64,000 nt of DNA, from assembly GCA_965261195.1 (NCBI GenBank), contig CBDHDC010000002.1, positions 40,680-104,679 on the forward strand. The letters run 5' to 3'. This DNA is from Bin87 sp965261195 (lineage in GTDB: Bacteria > Chloroflexota > Dehalococcoidia > Lucifugimonadales > UBA3495). The notes under the pieces were generated by a model. That model was not told where the DNA came from and made no database searches. It saw nothing but the letters and a program-made list of their open reading frames with translations. A program made the position numbers and the translations under genes. Below are positions 61,754-64,000 of this stretch, one piece after another. Within the stretch, counting starts at the first letter, position 1. The number at the start of each line of letters is the position of its first letter.

Positions 61754-61790
61754 TCTGATCGGGCCAGTCCCCTTGCGAGGTGAACCACGT

Positions 61791-62336
61791 ATGGGTGAGC
61801 ACACGGACGAGGAACTGGTTCACCGGGCCTGCGAAGGAGACCGGCAGGCGTTTGCGCTGCTCATCGAACGTCACTACGACCGCATCTATCGGGTTGCCGA
61901 CAGAGTGCTCGATGATGCGTCGGCGGCGCAGGACGTGACTCAGGACGTCTGCATCGGGTTGGCCGCCCGGCTTTTTTCTTACCGCGGCGACAGCCGGTTT
62001 ACCACGTGGCTCTACAGGGTGGTTGTCAACGCCGCCCTTGATGCCATGCGACGCGGTGCGGCGCGGCGGCGCAGCGAGTGGGGTCATGCCGAAGCGGCTG
62101 CGTCAGCCCATGCCGACTCGGCGGTACGTTCGGCGCAGCTGGTATGGTTGCGTCAGGTCATGGGACGCCTGCCGGAGGTGTTGCGGGCGACGTCGGTTCT
62201 TGTGCTCGAGGAAGGTTTGCGCCATGCGGAGGCCGGGGCCGTTCTGGGGGTATCGGAGGCGACCGTGTCGTGGCGCATGCACCGAGTGCGCCAGCAGTTG
62301 CGAGCGCTGGCAGCTGACGAGAAGAGTGTCTCGTGA
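61791..62336 (+). CDS. ECF-type RNA polymerase sigma factor
   Basis: 181 residues from ATG 61791 with GAGGTGA upstream. Region 2: EELVHRACEGDRQAFALLIERHYDRIYRVADRVL...AAQDVTQDVCIGLAARLFSYRGDSRFTTWLYRVVVNAALD. Region 4: VLVLEEGLRHAEAGAVLGVSEATVSWRMHRVRQQL. A complete extracytoplasmic-function sigma factor. A degenerate stretch and a caspase-like gene follow on the same strand; in related bacteria such sigma genes sit next to caspase-like proteases. Confidence 0.9.
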   Translation: MGEHTDEELVHRACEGDRQAFALLIERHYDRIYRVADRVLDDASAAQDVTQDVCIGLAARLFSYRGDSRFTTWLYRVVVNAALDAMRRGAARRRSEWGHAEAAASAHADSAVRSAQLVWLRQVMGRLPEVLRATSVLVLEEGLRHAEAGAVLGVSEATVSWRMHRVRQQLRALAADEKSVS

Positions 62337-63074
62337 GCGGTCGGTATCTTTGGCAACGGGGCATTCGATCGTCGTCGCCAAGGAATCGGGCATTCGGCGC
62401 GTCAGAAAGGTCAGGTGTCACAACGCAGCTTCTCAGGGTCCAGGAGCTTCGCCATGCCGCGCCCTGCTTTGGCCCTCACCGGTGTCGTCGTTTTGTCCCG
62501 CACCTTACCGGTGCCATCGGTATTTCCCCCACTCCTGTCGCTGCCGCAGCCTCGGACAGAGCCGAGCCCATCGTTTTCTGGGGCGCCGTCAAAGAGAGAG
62601 CGTTCCGGGACGGTCGAGTCGGATGCAATGCCGGAGGGGCGAGGCCGCTGGCGCCTGTGATCCCAACCCGGTGAAGGTGACTGCCCTGGGGGCGGTATCG
62701 ATCGTCTCTATCGATACCACCTTCCGCATCCTCACGTGCGCCTCGCTGCAAGACGGCGTACTGTCCCTCAAGGAGGCGCCAGGCAGCGAGGAAACGGTCA
62801 GTTTTTTCCCTTACGACCAAGCGCCGCCCGACAGCCGCGCGCCATCCTTTGCTGCCTGTGTCTTTCTGGAGCGCGGTGAGTCGGCTGATGCACGTCGGTA
62901 TCAAGGGGTACGTGGCGGACCGCGGCACTTTTCTGCGCTTGCGCCGTGCTGTCCGCTCCGGTGTTGATACCGCTGGTAAAGGGCATGGGGGTCATGTCGC
63001 TGGAGGCCTGGATGGGGGTTGTGGCGGGCATGCGGTCTGGTCTGTTTCGGGGCGCTGTGCGAAGGAGACGGGAG
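62337..63074 (+). other. Degenerate coding-like stretch between sigma and caspase genes
   Basis: About 740 bp where short coherent pieces change frame: MPRPALALTGVVVLS (signal-peptide-like), then AEPIVFWGAVKERAF, then VKVTALGAVSIVSIDTTFRILTC. A small secreted or anti-sigma-like gene may have been here and decayed. No intact gene is called. Confidence 0.35.
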
Positions 63075-64000
63075 ATGCGTGGGCGGTTCAGGATACTGTT
63101 GCTATTGGTTGGGTTGTTGCTTGTACCGGCGTTGCTGCCGGTGCTGGCGGCGGAGCGCGTGGCGCTGGTGGTTGGCAACGCGGCCTACGAGCAGGAGATC
63201 GCCGCCCTGAAAAACCCGGTCAACGATGCTGCCGCGGTGGCTGCGGCATTGCGCCGGCTGGGCTTCGAGGTCATCGAGGGCAGGGACCTCGACGAGGACG
63301 CCTTCTACGACAAGATCATCGCCTTCGACGACGCGGCACGCGCGGCCAAGATGGCGCTGTTCTTCTATGCCGGCCACGGCCTGCAGGTAGACGGCCGCAA
63401 CTACCTGGCGCCGGTGGACCTGAAGCTGGAGAGGAAGCAGGACTTGCGACGCCATGCCATCGAGCTCGCGGCCGTGCTGGAGGTGATGCGCAGCGAGACG
63501 AACCTGGTGATTCTGGACGCCTGCCGCAACAATCCGTTGGCGGGGGAGTTGGCGCGCACACTGGGTCTGAGCCGGGCGGCGGTGGCGAGCCGGGGCTTGG
63601 CGCGGGTGGACAGCGCCGGCGGCACGCTGATTGCGTATGCCACGGAGCCGGGCGCGGTGGCGGCGGACGGCACGGGGGATCATTCGCCATACACGGCGGC
63701 GCTTCTGGAGCACCTGGAGACGCCGGGGTTGAGCGTGCAGGACCTGTTCACCCAGGTAACGGCCACGGTTCTGGCGAGTACGGGCGAGCGTCAGAAGCCG
63801 TGGACGCACTCGTCGCTGTCGAAGATCGTTCGCCTGGTGCCGGGGGGTGATTCGGAGGCCACGGCAGCGGCGCCTGCTCCTGCGCAGGCGAGCGAGTCGG
63901 TATCGGAGCGACTGACCGCCGAGCAATTGGCAGCAGAGCGCGTGTTCTGGGAATCGGTGAAAGACAGCGACAACCCGGCGGACCTTCAAGCTTACCTTGA
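63075..64000 (+). CDS. Caspase-like protease (peptidase C14), partial
   Basis: Open to the end of the window (308 codons). ATG 63075 has AAGGAG seven bases upstream. A signal peptide or anchor (ILLLLVGLLLVPALLPVLA) precedes the caspase p20 fold: ERVALVVGNAAYE, LKNPVNDAAAVAAALRRLGFEV, the catalytic His in ALFFYAGHGLQ and the catalytic Cys in LVILDACRNNPL, followed by LIAYATEPGAVA and SPYTAALLEHL. It is a bacterial caspase homologue exported to the periplasm. After about residue 265 an Ala/Gln/Ser-rich linker begins. The C-terminal domains, usually repeats or sensor modules, lie beyond the window. Confidence 0.92.
   Translation, partial: MRGRFRILLLLVGLLLVPALLPVLAAERVALVVGNAAYEQEIAALKNPVNDAAAVAAALRRLGFEVIEGRDLDEDAFYDKIIAFDDAARAAKMALFFYAGHGLQVDGRNYLAPVDLKLERKQDLRRHAIELAAVLEVMRSETNLVILDACRNNPLAGELARTLGLSRAAVASRGLARVDSAGGTLIAYATEPGAVAADGTGDHSPYTAALLEHLETPGLSVQDLFTQVTATVLASTGERQKPWTHSSLSKIVRLVPGGDSEATAAAPAPAQASESVSERLTAEQLAAERVFWESVKDSDNPADLQAYL

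Noticed and set aside
62849..63850. 333-codon plus-strand frame overlapping the caspase gene
   Set aside because: Gly/Arg-rich in an alternative frame. The caspase frame has a signal peptide, catalytic His and Cys and a good ribosome binding site.
1..64000. tRNA or rRNA genes as integration sites
   Set aside because: No cloverleaf or rRNA sequence was recognised by eye anywhere in the window; a covariance-model scan would settle it.

Overview
This window reads as a mosaic of mobile DNA from a proteobacterium, most likely a gammaproteobacterium of the sulfur-oxidiser type. I infer this from protein flavour only: Uma2, BrnTA, MntA/HepT, DUF1902, caspase-like and TraK-like proteins together. 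No rRNA or tRNA gene and no core housekeeping operon was seen. Plasmid maintenance genes, a conjugation-type gene, recombinases, toxin-antitoxin pairs and defence genes fill nearly the whole stretch, so it is either a large plasmid or a chromosomal island built from plasmid and island pieces.

Layout. 1-2.8 kb: decayed genes (integrase fragment, broken mntA/hepT) and a strong terminator. 2.8-12.3 kb: minus-strand accessory genes with no recognised family, including two tandem paralogs with internal repeats (6.9-9.8 kb), ending in a tyrosine recombinase and a stand-alone core-binding-domain protein. 12.6-16.6 kb: plus-strand operon of a TraK-like protein, small membrane proteins, a zinc-ribbon protein and a primase-polymerase type replication protein. 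16.9-18.2 kb: direct repeats, a decayed CRISPR-like cluster and the C-terminal half of a Cas6e-like protein. 18.4-21.5 kb: a second replicon with four 22-bp iterons, a large replication-type protein, a small partition protein and ParA with a perfect 15-bp inverted repeat at its promoter. 22.1-23.8 kb: AbiEi/AbiEii.

24.7-39.8 kb is a defence island bracketed by inverted copies of an identical 32-bp sequence. Vsr diverges from a tightly coupled operon: Dcm-type methylase, ankyrin-sigma70 fusion, MORC-type GHKL ATPase, Z1-domain helicase-like protein, PD-(D/E)XK protein and AIPR protein. A Phd/PIN pair and an HNH endonuclease follow. The MORC/Z1/AIPR set is a known class of restriction system, but the ankyrin-sigma factor inside the operon is unusual.

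40.8-59.0 kb holds seven same-orientation sites that look like XerC/XerD dif sites. They cut the DNA into modules of one to a few genes: HU plus a type ISP restriction enzyme; a DUF2971-like protein; a TPR protein; chorismate mutase, DUF1902, resolvase and an ATPase-TOPRIM protein; BrnTA, a UvrD helicase and transposon debris; and a Fic pair. This is the most striking structure in the window. 59.0-64.0 kb holds Uma2, a resolvase with a possible res site, a second copy of a 142-bp MITE-like element, an ECF sigma factor and a caspase-like protease that runs off the end.
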